64,000 nucleotides of DNA. Source: Burkholderia sp. HI2500 (lineage in GTDB: Bacteria > Pseudomonadota > Gammaproteobacteria > Burkholderiales > Burkholderiaceae). Position 1 is the stretch's first letter, and every line of letters starts with the position of its first letter. Shown here one piece after another: positions 17,311 to 27,834 of this stretch. Both the position numbers and the translations under genes were made by a program. The notes beneath the pieces were generated by a model. It was not told where the DNA came from. It searched no databases and was given only the letters and a program-made list of their open reading frames with translations. Location of the stretch: assembly GCF_002223055.1 (NCBI RefSeq), contig NZ_NKFL01000006.1:310001-374000 (forward strand), written 5' to 3'.

Positions 17311-17590
17311 TGCCTTGCCAATGGCTGTCGGACCATCCCTCCGAACAAGCGATTTGGCAAGCGGGGCAGGCGAAACGCTTGCGCAATGCAAGACGCATCA
17401 CGATGTCTTTCCGAACCAGACGTCCCCTTTCGGGGACTGCAAGAGCCGGGCCCCGCTACGCAACATTCCGCCGGAGTTCCGTCTTCTATGTGTCTCGGGC
17501 GTGTCCCATGTCCTCGCCCCGGGTGCTGTTCGATTGCGCAAGTCATGCCGCCTTTGCCCGTATGACTAAACAACATCGAGGAGCTCCCAG
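17311..17590 (+). promoter_or_regulatory. Long structured 5' leader of livJ
   Basis: The likely transcript start near 17311 leaves ~280 untranslated bases with several hairpins. CTTGC/GCAAG lies at 17378-17392. GTCCCC/GGGGAC lies at 17422-17437 with a TTTC loop. A 7-bp outer stem pairs GCGGGGC 17361-17367 with GCCCCGC 17450-17456, enclosing the first two. It may be a leucine-responsive or small-RNA-regulated leader, or contain an independent small RNA. No known riboswitch was recognised. Confidence 0.45.
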
Positions 17591-18706
17591 ATGACGTTGT
17601 CCCGTCTTACGTCCATTTCCGCCGCCGTGCTGTTCGCCGCCGGCGCCGCCGCCGCGCAAGCGGAAACCGTGAAGATCGCCATCGCTGGTCCGATGAGCGG
17701 TTCGGTCGCCCAATACGGCGACATGGTGAAGGCCGGCGCGCTGACCGCGATCGAGCAGGTCAACGCTGCAGGCGGTGCGGGCGGCAACAAGCTTGAAGTC
17801 GTGATGATGGACGATGCATGCGAACCGAAGCAGGCCGTCGCCGTCGCCAACAAGATCGTCAGCCAGAAGATCAAGTACGTGATCGGCCACGTGTGCTCGG
17901 GTTCGACGATCCCGGCCTCCGACATCTACGAGAACGAAGGCATCGTGATGGTCACGCCGTCGGCCACCGCGCCGCAACTGACGGAAGGCAAGAAGCGCCA
18001 CTTCATCTTCCGCACGATCGGCCGTGACGACCAGCAAGGCCCGGCCGCCGCGCACTACATCATCAACAACGTGAAGCCGAAGAAGGTCGCGGTCCTGCAC
18101 GACAAGCAGTCGTACGGCCAGGGCATCGCATCGTCGGTGAAGAAGGACCTCGAAGCCGCGAAGATTCCGGTCGTGCTGTTCGAAGGCATCAACGCCGGCG
18201 ATTCGGACTACTCGGCGATCATCACGAAGCTGAAGTCGCAAGGCGTCGACTTCGTCTACTTCGGCGGCTACCACCCTGAAATGGGCCTGCTGATGCGCCA
18301 GGCGCGCGAGCAGGGCGTGAAGGCCACCTTCATGGGGCCTGAAGGCGTGGGCAACAAGGACGTGACGGCGATCGCCGGCCCGGCCTCGGAAGGCATGCTC
18401 GTCACGCTGCCGGCCGACTTCTCGGCCGATCCGGCCAACGCGGCGCTCGTGAAGGCGTTCGCGGACAAGAAGCGCGACCCGAACGGCCCGTTCCAGATGC
18501 CGTCGTACGCCGCGGTGAAGATCATCGCCGACTCGATCGCCGGAGCGAAGACGACCGATCCGACCAAGGTCGCCGCGTACATGCACAAGACGACGTTCGA
18601 CACGCCGATCGGCAAGGTCGCGTATGACGCACAGGGCGACCTGAAGGCGTTCAAGTTCGTCGTGTACACGTGGCACAAGGACGCGACGAAGACCGCCGCC
18701 AAGTAA
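17591..18706 (+). CDS. livJ: Branched-chain amino acid ABC transporter, periplasmic binding protein
   Basis: This 371-aa LivJ/LivK-type protein binds Leu/Ile/Val (or similar) in the periplasm. It has a signal peptide (MTLSRLTSISAAVLFAAGAA) cleaved after AQA, then ETVKIAIAGPMSGSVAQYGD, the usual start of the mature type I binding fold, and CEPKQAVAVANKIV. A GGAGC ribosome site precedes it. It leads the liv operon but is separated from livH by 182 bases with a hairpin, a common way to make more binding protein than permease. Confidence 0.93.
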   Translation: MTLSRLTSISAAVLFAAGAAAAQAETVKIAIAGPMSGSVAQYGDMVKAGALTAIEQVNAAGGAGGNKLEVVMMDDACEPKQAVAVANKIVSQKIKYVIGHVCSGSTIPASDIYENEGIVMVTPSATAPQLTEGKKRHFIFRTIGRDDQQGPAAAHYIINNVKPKKVAVLHDKQSYGQGIASSVKKDLEAAKIPVVLFEGINAGDSDYSAIITKLKSQGVDFVYFGGYHPEMGLLMRQAREQGVKATFMGPEGVGNKDVTAIAGPASEGMLVTLPADFSADPANAALVKAFADKKRDPNGPFQMPSYAAVKIIADSIAGAKTTDPTKVAAYMHKTTFDTPIGKVAYDAQGDLKAFKFVVYTWHKDATKTAAK

Positions 18707-18729
18707 GACGGAGTACCCGCCCGCGCATT

Positions 18730-18758
18730 CCGCCCTGTCCGAGACCCGGACGGGGCGG
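18730..18758 (+). terminator. Hairpin between livJ and livH
   Basis: A 12-bp stem (one G-U pair) with a 5-base loop lies 23 bases after livJ, with no T-run. It likely causes partial termination or protects the 3' end of the livJ message, giving uneven expression inside the operon. Confidence 0.6.
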
Positions 18759-18888
18759 GTGCGTATTGGCCGCGCATCTGCCCATTGCGCGGCCATGGGG
18801 CGGCCCGAGACGACACCGTGCGTTGCGCGCGGCCACGCCGTGATCCGGCGACGGCAGGCGACACGACGCCAACGGGAGCTTCCCGCAC

Positions 18889-19815
<927 letters not shown>

Positions 19816-19826
19816 GGGAGACGCAG

Positions 19827-21098
19827 ATGAGTCAAGTCATTTCCGTTCGCCGCCCGGCCGCCGACGCTTCGATCGGCCAGGCGCTGAAAAATGCCGTGGC
19901 CGCCGCGTTCCTGACGGCGATCCTCACGATTCCGGTGCTCGGGCTGCAGCTGAAGCTCGAAGGCTACCAGGTGGTGCTCACGCCGCACTGGCGGCCGGTG
20001 TGGATCGCGGTCGCGGGCGTGTTCCTGTTCCAGCTGTTCAAGCCGTGGCTCGTGCGCGCGAAATCGTCGGTGAAGCTGCCGGCGCTGCCCGCGATGGGCG
20101 CGCAGCAGCAGCGCGTGATCGTCTGGGTGCTGCTCGCGGTCGGGCTCGTGTGGCCGTTCTTCGGCTCGCGCGGCGCGGTGGACGTCGCGACGCTCGCGCT
20201 GATCTACGTGATCCTCGGCCTCGGGCTGAACATCGTGGTCGGTTTCGCGGGGCTGCTGGATCTCGGCTATGTCGGGTTCTATGCGGTCGGCGGCTATACG
20301 TACGCGATGCTGAACCAGTACTTCGGGCTGTCGTTCTGGGAATGCCTGCCGCTCGCCGCGATCGCGGCCGCGACGTTCGGCTTCCTGCTCGGCTTCCCGG
20401 TGCTGCGGCTGCGCGGCGACTATCTCGCGATCGTCACGCTCGGCTTCGGCGAAATCATCCGCCTGCTCGCGAACAACCTGACGAGCCTGACGGGCGGCCC
20501 GGACGGCATCTCGGGCATTCCGAAACCGACGGTGTTCGGCTTCGAGATGGCGCGCAGCGCGAGCGTCGAAGGCGCGAAGACCTTCCATGAACTGATCGGG
20601 CTGGAATACAGCGGCGACCATGTGGTGATCTTCCTGTACCTGCTCGCGCTCGTGCTGGTCGGCTTCACGCTGTTCGTGACGAGCCGCCTGATCCGCATGC
20701 CGATGGGCCGTGCGTGGGAAGCGCTGCGCGACGACGAGATCGCATGCCGTTCGCTGGGACTGAACCCGACGCGCATCAAGCTGTCGGCGTTCACGCTCGG
20801 TGCGGCGTTCGCCGGTATCGGCGGCGCGTTCTTCGCGGCGCGCCAGGGCCTCGTGAATCCTGAATCGTTCACCTTCATCGAATCGGCGCTGATCCTCGCG
20901 ATCGTCGTGCTCGGCGGGATGGGCTCGCAGCTCGGCGTGATTCTCGCGGCGATCCTGCTGACCGTGCTGCCGGAAGTCGCGCGCGGCTTCGCCGAGTACC
21001 GGATGCTGATCTTCGGTCTCGTGATGGTGTTGATGATGATGTGGCGTCCGCAGGGCCTGCTGCCCGCGAGCCGTCCCCACGTGGAGCTGCCGCAATGA
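19827..21098 (+). CDS. livM: Branched-chain amino acid ABC transporter permease LivM
   Basis: This 423-aa second permease starts at ATG 19827 after a GGGAG site. A longer open frame extends upstream through livH but is a shadow. An N-terminal extension with two hydrophobic segments precedes the conserved core ([40 protein letters not shown]). The coupling helix region is [20 protein letters not shown], followed by [20 protein letters not shown]. Its stop overlaps the livG start as ATGA, so translation is probably coupled. Confidence 0.93.
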   Translation: MSQVISVRRPAADASIGQALKNAVAAAFLTAILTIPVLGLQLKLEGYQVVLTPHWRPVWIAVAGVFLFQLFKPWLVRAKSSVKLPALPAMGAQQQRVIVWVLLAVGLVWPFFGSRGAVDVATLALIYVILGLGLNIVVGFAGLLDLGYVGFYAVGGYTYAMLNQYFGLSFWECLPLAAIAAATFGFLLGFPVLRLRGDYLAIVTLGFGEIIRLLANNLTSLTGGPDGISGIPKPTVFGFEMARSASVEGAKTFHELIGLEYSGDHVVIFLYLLALVLVGFTLFVTSRLIRMPMGRAWEALRDDEIACRSLGLNPTRIKLSAFTLGAAFAGIGGAFFAARQGLVNPESFTFIESALILAIVVLGGMGSQLGVILAAILLTVLPEVARGFAEYRMLIFGLVMVLMMMWRPQGLLPASRPHVELPQ

Positions 21099-21867
21099 GC
21101 GCGAATACGGAACTGTTGAAGGTCGCCGGGCTGCAGATGCGCTTCGGCGGGTTGCTCGCGGTGGACGGGATCGATTTCGACGTGCGTCGCGATGAGGTGT
21201 TCGCGATCATCGGGCCGAACGGCGCGGGCAAGACCACGGTGTTCAACTGCGTCGGCGGCTTCTACAAGCCGACCGGCGGCGACGTCGTGCTCGACGGCCA
21301 CGCGATTGGCGGGCTGCCGAGCCACAAGATCGCGTTGAAGGGCCTCGTGCGGACGTTCCAGAACATCCGCCTGTTCAAGTCGCTGACCGTCGTCGAGAAC
21401 CTGCTCGTCGCGCAGCATCGCAAGGTGAAGGCGGGGCTGCTGCCCGGCCTGTTCTCGACGCCCGCGTATCGCCGTGCCGAGAAGGAAGCGCTCGAACGCG
21501 CGGCCGTGTGGCTCGACCGGATGGGGCTGACGTCGGTCGCGAACCGGCCGGCGGGCACGCTGTCGTACGGGCACCAGCGGCGCCTGGAGATCGCGCGCTG
21601 CATGATCACCGAGCCGCGCCTCCTGATGCTCGACGAGCCGGCGGCCGGCCTCAACCCGCAGGAGAAGATCGAGCTGCAGCACCTGATCGACAAGCTGCGC
21701 CGCGAGTTCGGCGTATCGGTGCTGCTGATCGAGCACGACATGAGCCTCGTGATGGGCGTGTCCGACCGCATCCTCGTGATGGAGCACGGCCGGCCGATCG
21801 TGATCGGCACGCCGGAAGCGGTCCGCAACGACCCGCGCGTGATCAAGGCGTATCTGGGGGAAGAGTG

Positions 21868-21868
<1 letters not shown>
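21095..21868 (+). CDS. livG: Branched-chain amino acid ABC transporter ATPase LivG
   Basis: This 257-aa ATPase starts at ATG 21095 inside the livM stop. The Walker A motif is GPNGAGKTT, the signature is [15 protein letters not shown], the Walker B is [13 protein letters not shown], and the switch H is in [12 protein letters not shown]. The C-terminus, '[14 protein letters not shown]', is typical of LivG. It works with LivF to power the LivHM channel. Confidence 0.95.
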
Positions 21869-22569
<701 letters not shown>

Positions 22570-22577
22570 TGCCGAAA

Positions 22578-22604
22578 GCCGCCGGCCTGCAACGGGCCGG
22601 CGGC
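22578..22604 (+). terminator. liv operon terminator hairpin
   Basis: GCCGCCGGCC and GGCCGGCGGC form a strong 10-bp stem just after livF, followed by a T-rich stretch (TCCTCTTTGCTTTCT). A 28-base core (22580-22607) is repeated exactly at 28657-28684. Confidence 0.75.
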
Positions 22605-22627
22605 GCGTCCTCTTTGCTTTCTCGTGC

Positions 22628-22646
22628 AAGGCCGGTTCCCGGCCTT
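22628..22646. terminator. Bidirectional hairpin between livF and lysR
   Basis: AAGGCCGG/CCGGCCTT form a perfect 8-bp stem with a 3-base loop, 4 bases from the end of the converging LysR gene. It can terminate the LysR transcript (minus strand) and back up the liv terminator. Confidence 0.6.
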
Positions 22647-22650
22647 GTCT

Positions 22651-23502
22651 TCATCCGATCCGGAACGTGCTTTTCAGAACGTCGCGCAGATGCAGCGCGG
22701 CGCGATTGCTGTCGTCCGTCAGGATGGTGATCAGGTGCGGCGGAAGATCGGGCAGCACGATCCCGGCGACGTGGCTCGTCAGGTTGCCGGACACGCGATC
22801 GTGTTCGATGAGGCCGACCGCGAGGCCATTTGCGATACACGCCTCGACCGCCGGCGAACTGGCGCTCTCGAGCAGCATCCGGTGCGGGATCTTAGCCTTC
22901 TTCAGCGCGTTCAGCGCGGTGTCGCGGTACGGGCAGCCCTGCAGTTGCACGGCGATCGGCAGCGGCGCGTCGGGATTGAACTTGAAGGTTCGCGCGGCGA
23001 CCCACACCGGATGGGTCTTGCTGAGCAGCTCGCCGTGCGGCGTCGCTTTCGGCACCACGGCGATCGTGATGTCCAGCTGGCCGCGCGCGAACAGCGACTG
23101 CAGCTCTTCGCTGGAGCGTGCTTCGACCGTCAGTTCGAGCAGCGGCCGGTCGGCGGCGAAGCGCGGCAGGAATTCCGCCATGAAGTGCGCGGCGTACGAA
23201 TCGGGGATGCCGAGCCGCAGCTTGCCGGTCAGCATCTGCGGCGACAGCGATTCGACGAGCCGGTCGTGGCTCAGCAGAAACTCGGTGGTGTCGCTCAGCA
23301 GCTTGTGGCCGTACTGCGTGAGCTCGACGGCCTGGTTGTTCCGCGTGAACAGGCGCTGCGCGACCATCTCCTCGAGCTTCTGGATCTGCGCGGTGACCGA
23401 CGACGGGCTGCGATTCACATGAGCGGCCGCATTCTTGAAGCGGCCGAGCTTCGCGACGGCGTGGAAGGTTCGCAGCAGGTCGACGTCCAGGGTGCGCGGC
23501 AT
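22651..23502 (-). CDS. LysR-family transcriptional regulator
   Basis: This 283-aa protein has an N-terminal winged helix: LDVDLLRTFHAVAKLGRFKN, then AAHVNRSPSSVTAQIQKLEE, with the recognition helix in SPSSVTAQ. A LysR substrate-binding domain covers about 90-283. It reads toward the liv operon, converges with it, and diverges from the EamA exporter gene. LysR proteins often control the divergent gene, so the exporter is a possible target. The effector is not known. Confidence 0.88.
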   Translation of the reverse strand: MPRTLDVDLLRTFHAVAKLGRFKNAAAHVNRSPSSVTAQIQKLEEMVAQRLFTRNNQAVELTQYGHKLLSDTTEFLLSHDRLVESLSPQMLTGKLRLGIPDSYAAHFMAEFLPRFAADRPLLELTVEARSSEELQSLFARGQLDITIAVVPKATPHGELLSKTHPVWVAARTFKFNPDAPLPIAVQLQGCPYRDTALNALKKAKIPHRMLLESASSPAVEACIANGLAVGLIEHDRVSGNLTSHVAGIVLPDLPPHLITILTDDSNRAALHLRDVLKSTFRIG

Positions 23503-23895
23503 GATTTGGTTTTTCCGAATCAGTGATTCAGGTAATGTCGATTGACGGAATTATTGAGCATCCCATATTCTCGGTCAACAGGCAGGCAACGGCACGGAAC
23601 AGCGGGGCATGTGGCACGCCGACGGCACCCGCTCCGTGCGGAACATCGTGCCGTCGGATCGATCCGGCTACGACGGCGGAAACCTTCCGTTGTACGAATC
23701 GACTGCGGAAACGCTCGACCGCCACGATCGCGAACGCCGGCATTCCGCGTATCATCGTCAAAGGGCTGACGTTGCAGCGCGCCCTCCGGGACGACGCCGA
23801 TCTGCAGTATCACCGCCTCGGGCTCGAACCGATTCGCCCCGGGGATCTGGCAGACCCGCGCCTGTCCCCGGCAACTTTCTGAGAGCCGTCGCCCC
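23503..23895. other. Divergent intergenic region, no gene supported
   Basis: This gap of 393 bases lies between the LysR gene and the exporter. A plus-strand frame to 23882 stays open but has no ribosome site or family match. The AT-rich part near 23515-23580 is the likely promoter zone and a place to expect LysR binding (T-N11-A motifs). Confidence 0.4.
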
Positions 23896-24819
23896 ATGCA
23901 GCTATTCCTGCTCCAGCTCGTTTTCGTGTTGTCGTGGAGTTCCGGCTTCATCGGCGCCAAGCTCGGCGCGGAGACGGCCGGCGCGTTCAACCTGCTGTTC
24001 TGGCGGTTCCTGCTCGTCACGCTGTGCCTCGCGATCGTCCTCAACCGGCAGCTCGCGCGCCTGACGTGGGAGAAGCTGCGCTATCACGCGGTGATCGGCT
24101 TCCTGTCGCAATTTCTTTACCTGGCCTGCGTGTATGTCGCGATTCAGCATGGCCTGCCGCCCGGCATTGCCGCGATCGTCGCCGCGATGCAGCCGCTCAT
24201 CACGGCCGCGATGACGTCGCTCGAAGGCAGCGAGCGCAGCGGGGCGCGCCAGTGGGCGGGGCTCGTCGTCGGCTTCGTCGGCGTGGGCATCGTGATCGGC
24301 GGGCAGTATGCGCTGCCGGCCGGGTCGGTCGGGCTCGTGATGTACCTGCTGCCGCTGGTGTCCGCGCTGGGGCTGTCGATCGCGACGATCTATCAGCGGC
24401 GCCGCGCGCTGACGGCCGCGCGCAGCAACGAGGATGGGCTGTTTCTGCCGCTGTTCGTGCAGGGCTGCGTGAGCCTCGTGCTGTTCGCGGTGTGCGGGAT
24501 CGTCACGGGCGACCTGCACGTGCCGACCCAGCCGAACGTGTGGGTGTCCGTCGTGTGGCTGACCGTGTTCTCGACCTTCATCGCGTACCTGTCGTTGTGG
24601 GCGCTGCTCAAGCGGATGCCCGCGACGCGCGTGGCGACCCTCGTCTATCTCGAACCGCCCGTGACGCTGATGTGGGCCGCGTGGATGTTCGGTGACCGGA
24701 TCGAGGTGACGACCTATCTCGGCATCGTGGTCGTCGCGATCGGCGTGTGGCTGGCCGGCAAGCACGTGGAACGGCCCGCGCGGGCGCGGCGGGAGAACAT
24801 GGGGGCGGCCGGCCGTTGA
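23896..24819 (+). CDS. EamA/DMT-superfamily transporter
   Basis: This 307-aa inner-membrane protein has ten hydrophobic segments in two EamA halves (about 5-140 and 150-285). Typical features are FVLSWSSGFIGAKLGAETAG at the start and LVYLEPPVTLMWAAWMFGD in the second half. Members export amino acids, nucleotides or other metabolites; the substrate cannot be told from sequence. The C-terminus is short and basic. Confidence 0.88.
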   Translation: MQLFLLQLVFVLSWSSGFIGAKLGAETAGAFNLLFWRFLLVTLCLAIVLNRQLARLTWEKLRYHAVIGFLSQFLYLACVYVAIQHGLPPGIAAIVAAMQPLITAAMTSLEGSERSGARQWAGLVVGFVGVGIVIGGQYALPAGSVGLVMYLLPLVSALGLSIATIYQRRRALTAARSNEDGLFLPLFVQGCVSLVLFAVCGIVTGDLHVPTQPNVWVSVVWLTVFSTFIAYLSLWALLKRMPATRVATLVYLEPPVTLMWAAWMFGDRIEVTTYLGIVVVAIGVWLAGKHVERPARARRENMGAAGR

Positions 24820-24885
24820 TGCACTGGTTGCGCGCGCGGTTCCGGTGTAGCGTCGCGGTACTGTCATGCTCCGCGAAGGAACCCG

Positions 24886-25236
24886 ATGAAAGTCAAACGG
24901 ATCGTCGCCAATATCGACACCCGGTCAGTCGACGACGCCAAGCGCTTCTACCAACGGATCTTCGGCCTCGACCTGCTGATGGACCACGGCTGGATCGCGA
25001 CCTACGGCAATGCCGAGCAGATGGACGTGCAGATCAGCTTCGCATCGCAGGGCGGATCGGGCACGCCGACGCCCGATCTGTCGATCGAGGTCGACGACGT
25101 CGATGACGCACTCGCACGCGTGCTTGCGGCCGGGATTCCGGTCGAGTACGGCCCGGCTGACGAGCCGTGGGGCGTGCGGCGGTTCTATGTGCGCGATCCG
25201 TTCGGCAAGCTGGTCAACGTGCTTGCGCATCGCTGA
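24886..25236 (+). CDS. VOC (glyoxalase/bleomycin resistance) family protein
   Basis: This 116-aa protein has the paired beta-alpha-beta-beta-beta units of the vicinal oxygen chelate fold: SVDDAKRFYQRIFGLDLLMD, a middle VDDVDDALARVLAAG, and RRFYVRDPFGKLVNVLAHR at the end. The start follows AAGGA. Function is not assigned; such proteins act on small electrophiles or antibiotics. An 8-bp perfect hairpin at 25273-25290 follows and may end the transcript. Confidence 0.85.
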   Translation: MKVKRIVANIDTRSVDDAKRFYQRIFGLDLLMDHGWIATYGNAEQMDVQISFASQGGSGTPTPDLSIEVDDVDDALARVLAAGIPVEYGPADEPWGVRRFYVRDPFGKLVNVLAHR

Positions 25237-25428
25237 TTCCGAAATACATCGCGGTGAGCTGCGTCGTGCCCGGTCACGCCTGGGCGTGACGGGGGGCGTA
25301 CCGAGCGACGTCAATGTGTAGCCGAATCGGCTTCGATCGTAGCCGGTTGTGCTACATCCGGGCAATTCGTCCGAATCGGGACAAAATCGGCAACGCGGGC
25401 TGTATCGGGTAGCCAGAACGCCGGTGCA

Positions 25429-25836
25429 TCACGCATGCAACGCCAACCCCTTCACCGCCTTGTCGACCGCCTTCTTCGGCCCGCGCAGCGCCAGCCCGAC
25501 GAAGTCGAGGTTCTCCGCATCGCCGGCCCGAAACACGTCGCGGTTGGCCGCATCGTGCCCGGTCGAAAACATCGCATGCACGTAGGGCACGATCGTGAGC
25601 TCGCGCGACAGCGCCTGCCGGTGCGCGGCCTGCAGGCCGTTCAGGTCGGCCGCGAACACCAGCATCGGCTGGCCCAGCATGCGGCCGTAGCGGCGTCCCG
25701 CCGCATCCTCGTAAGGCTCGCCGAGCGCTTCGGGCGCTTCGGCCGCGACGCCCGTCGCGAGAAACGCGACGACATTGAGTTTCTGCCACGCGGCGAGATC
25801 GTTGCGCACGATCAGCGCGACCTTGGTATCGAACAT
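25429..25836 (-). CDS. DUF2000 family protein
   Basis: This 135-aa protein matches the DUF2000 pattern: KVALIVRNDLAAWQKLNVVA at the start, 'MLGQPMLVFAAD', VPYVHAMFSTGHDAANRD and 'FVGLALRGPKKAVDKAVKGL' at the end. A good AAGGAG site precedes the ATG. It resembles small peptidyl-tRNA hydrolase-like folds, but no function is established. It is followed closely by the AraC gene upstream on the same strand (45 bases), so the two may be co-transcribed. Confidence 0.8.
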   Translation of the reverse strand: MFDTKVALIVRNDLAAWQKLNVVAFLATGVAAEAPEALGEPYEDAAGRRYGRMLGQPMLVFAADLNGLQAAHRQALSRELTIVPYVHAMFSTGHDAANRDVFRAGDAENLDFVGLALRGPKKAVDKAVKGLALHA

Positions 25837-25880
25837 GAGTGCTCCTTGTAGAGACGCTCATGATCGGCTGCCGCGCGCGA

Positions 25881-26738
25881 TCAGTCTGGAACGTTTGTGC
25901 AGAGTTGCCGGTAAGCGGCCGGCGTGATCCGGTACGCGCGGCGGAACCAGCGGCCCAGGTGGCTCTGGTCGGCGAAGCCGACGTCCGCGGCCGCCTGCGC
26001 GGGCGTGCGGCCGGCCGCCAGCAGCCGGCGCGCGGCACGCAGCCGCAAGCGCACCAGGTACGCGTGCGGCGACGTGCCGAACGCGCGCTGGAACAGCCGC
26101 GTCAGCCGGAACCGGTCGATCCCGGCGACATGCGCGAGTTCGTCGAGCCCGATGTTGCCGTCCATGTGTTCATGCAGCAGATCGCGCACGCGTGCGATCG
26201 CGGGCGGCACGACGGCGCTTTCCAGCACGAGCGACCCGCGCAGTTCGCCGCCGAGCCGGATCAGCAGGCGGTCGAGCGTCTGGTCGCGCGCGAGCTTGCC
26301 TTCGTTGCCGTGGATCGCGAGAAACGCCTGGCGGATCGCGTCGACGAGGCCGCGATCGTCGACGAGCGTATGGCCGAACGACGCCTCGACGCCGCCGAGG
26401 CCCGGCAGGTCCAGCCGGCGCGCCGCGCGCTCGACCCACGCTTGCGGCAGGTACAGCATCCCGTAGGTGAAGCCGCCGGCTTCGGGCGCATGGCCATCGT
26501 GCAGCGCGCCCGGCTCGATCAGGATCGCGCGGCCCGGCACGCTCGTGTGCACCGACCGGTGGCACTGGAATTGCTGGACGCCCTGTTCGGTGAAGCCGAC
26601 CAGCATGTCGTCATGATCGTGCGCATCGTAGGCATGGCCGTTGAAATGCGCATGCAGGCTTTCGATGCCGGTTTCCGCATCGCGTCGCGCGACGAGCCAG
26701 TGGCCGGTTGTGTCGATGTGCTTCGCGGGTGTCGTCAT
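25881..26738 (-). CDS. AraC-family regulator
   Basis: This 285-aa protein starts at ATG 26738; a longer open frame upstream is a shadow of the next gene. An N-terminal cupin-type sensor (about 20-160, HAHFNGHAYDAHDHDDMLVG) is followed by a C-terminal double HTH (about 185-280: IGLDELAHVAGIDRFRLTRL; PAQAAADVGFADQSHLGRWF). It belongs to the AraC_binding group often controlling an adjacent exporter or enzyme. The DUF2000 gene just downstream is the nearest partner. Confidence 0.88.
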   Translation of the reverse strand: MTTPAKHIDTTGHWLVARRDAETGIESLHAHFNGHAYDAHDHDDMLVGFTEQGVQQFQCHRSVHTSVPGRAILIEPGALHDGHAPEAGGFTYGMLYLPQAWVERAARRLDLPGLGGVEASFGHTLVDDRGLVDAIRQAFLAIHGNEGKLARDQTLDRLLIRLGGELRGSLVLESAVVPPAIARVRDLLHEHMDGNIGLDELAHVAGIDRFRLTRLFQRAFGTSPHAYLVRLRLRAARRLLAAGRTPAQAAADVGFADQSHLGRWFRRAYRITPAAYRQLCTNVPD

Positions 26739-26811
26739 CGGATGCGTCGCGCGTTGTCGTTGCGTGACGAATAGTGTACGCAGGTCGCGGGGCAGCGGGG
26801 GCGGGTGCGCA

Positions 26812-27729
26812 TCATGCTTCGTTTGCCGTCGCCTGTTCGTCGCGCGCATATTGCGCGGGCGGCCGGCCGACGTGGCGTGTGAACGCGACGCTGAAGGTGC
26901 TCGCGGAACTGTAGCCCACGCGCCCCGCGATCTCGGCGATGCGGCCCTCGTTGCGGCGGAGCAGATTCTTCGCGAGCGCCATGCGCCACGTGAGCAGGTA
27001 TTCCATCGGCGCGACGCCGACTGCGCGGCTGAAGCGTTCGAAGAAGGTCGAGCGCGACAGCGCGGCTTCCCTGGCGAGCTCGACGACCGTCCACGGGTGC
27101 GCGGGGCGTGCGTGCATCCCGCGGAGCGCGGCGGCGAGACGGCTATCGGCGAGCCCGCGCACGAGGCCGGGCGACGCATCCGTGCCGGCCGAGAATCGCA
27201 AGGCCTCGATCAGCAGCACTTCCACGAGTCGCGACAGCACGAGTTCGCGCGCGGGCCGCTGCGCACGCGATTCGTCCCGCACCAGTTGCACGAGCGTGGT
27301 CAGGCGCGGCTCGCCGCGCACGTGCACGTATTGCGGCAGTAGCGACACCAGCAGCGCAGCGTCGGGCGAACTGAAACTGCAATGGCCGGCCATCATGCGC
27401 GTGTCGACCGGGCGGTCCGCGTCGCCGATCCGGTATTCGCCGTTGTCGAGCACGACCGGGGCGGCCGTTTCGACACCCGGCGGCGGTAGTTCGAAGCTGG
27501 AGATCGACACGCCGTAGGCAGCCGGAATCAACACGAAATCGCCGGGCAGCAGCTCGATCGGCGGATGTCCGTCGATCGCGACGCGGCACCCGCCATCCAG
27601 GACCGCGCAATAGAACGGCTCGCCGGCGACCGTCCGGCTGATGCGCCAGGGGCTCGCGCCGTGAACCAGCTTGGAATACCGCGTGCTCGGTTGCAGCAGC
27701 GTCACGACCTCGGCTAACGGATCGATCAT
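26812..27729 (-). CDS. AraC-family regulator (cupin_6 type)
   Basis: This 305-aa protein starts at ATG 27729 (MIDPLAEVVTLLQPSTRYSK), a typical start for this subfamily; an in-frame ATG at 27789 is less likely. The cupin_6 sensor covers about 5-190 (PWRISRTVAGEPFYCAVLDG). The HTH pair is at about 205-300 (WTVVELAREAALSRSTFFER, IAEIAGRVGYSSASTFSVAF). It is divergent from the SDR gene 105 bases away, a common regulator-target arrangement for this AraC/SDR pairing. Confidence 0.88.
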   Translation of the reverse strand: MIDPLAEVVTLLQPSTRYSKLVHGASPWRISRTVAGEPFYCAVLDGGCRVAIDGHPPIELLPGDFVLIPAAYGVSISSFELPPPGVETAAPVVLDNGEYRIGDADRPVDTRMMAGHCSFSSPDAALLVSLLPQYVHVRGEPRLTTLVQLVRDESRAQRPARELVLSRLVEVLLIEALRFSAGTDASPGLVRGLADSRLAAALRGMHARPAHPWTVVELAREAALSRSTFFERFSRAVGVAPMEYLLTWRMALAKNLLRRNEGRIAEIAGRVGYSSASTFSVAFTRHVGRPPAQYARDEQATANEA

Positions 27730-27834
27730 CGCCGGACTCTCGCAAATGAAAATCGGATTTTCGATTGTAGCGAATACGGATCCGGCCATCTATCGTACGA
27801 ACCCATGCTCAACACATCACAGGAGTGAGTTCGC

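Noticed and set aside
17311..17500. 6S RNA in the livJ leader
   Set aside because: One short segment resembles E. coli 6S and a perfect promoter is present, but the 5' and 3' ends do not pair into the expected long closing stem, so it is kept only as a structured leader.
23523..23882. 119-aa plus-strand frame before the EamA gene
   Set aside because: No ribosome site, no family match and composition unlike neighbours; only part of it looks protein-like (IPRIIVKGLTLQRALRDD).
25273..25290. Rho-independent terminator after the VOC gene
   Set aside because: The 8-bp stem is perfect, but a run of G rather than T follows, so I mention it only in the gene entry.
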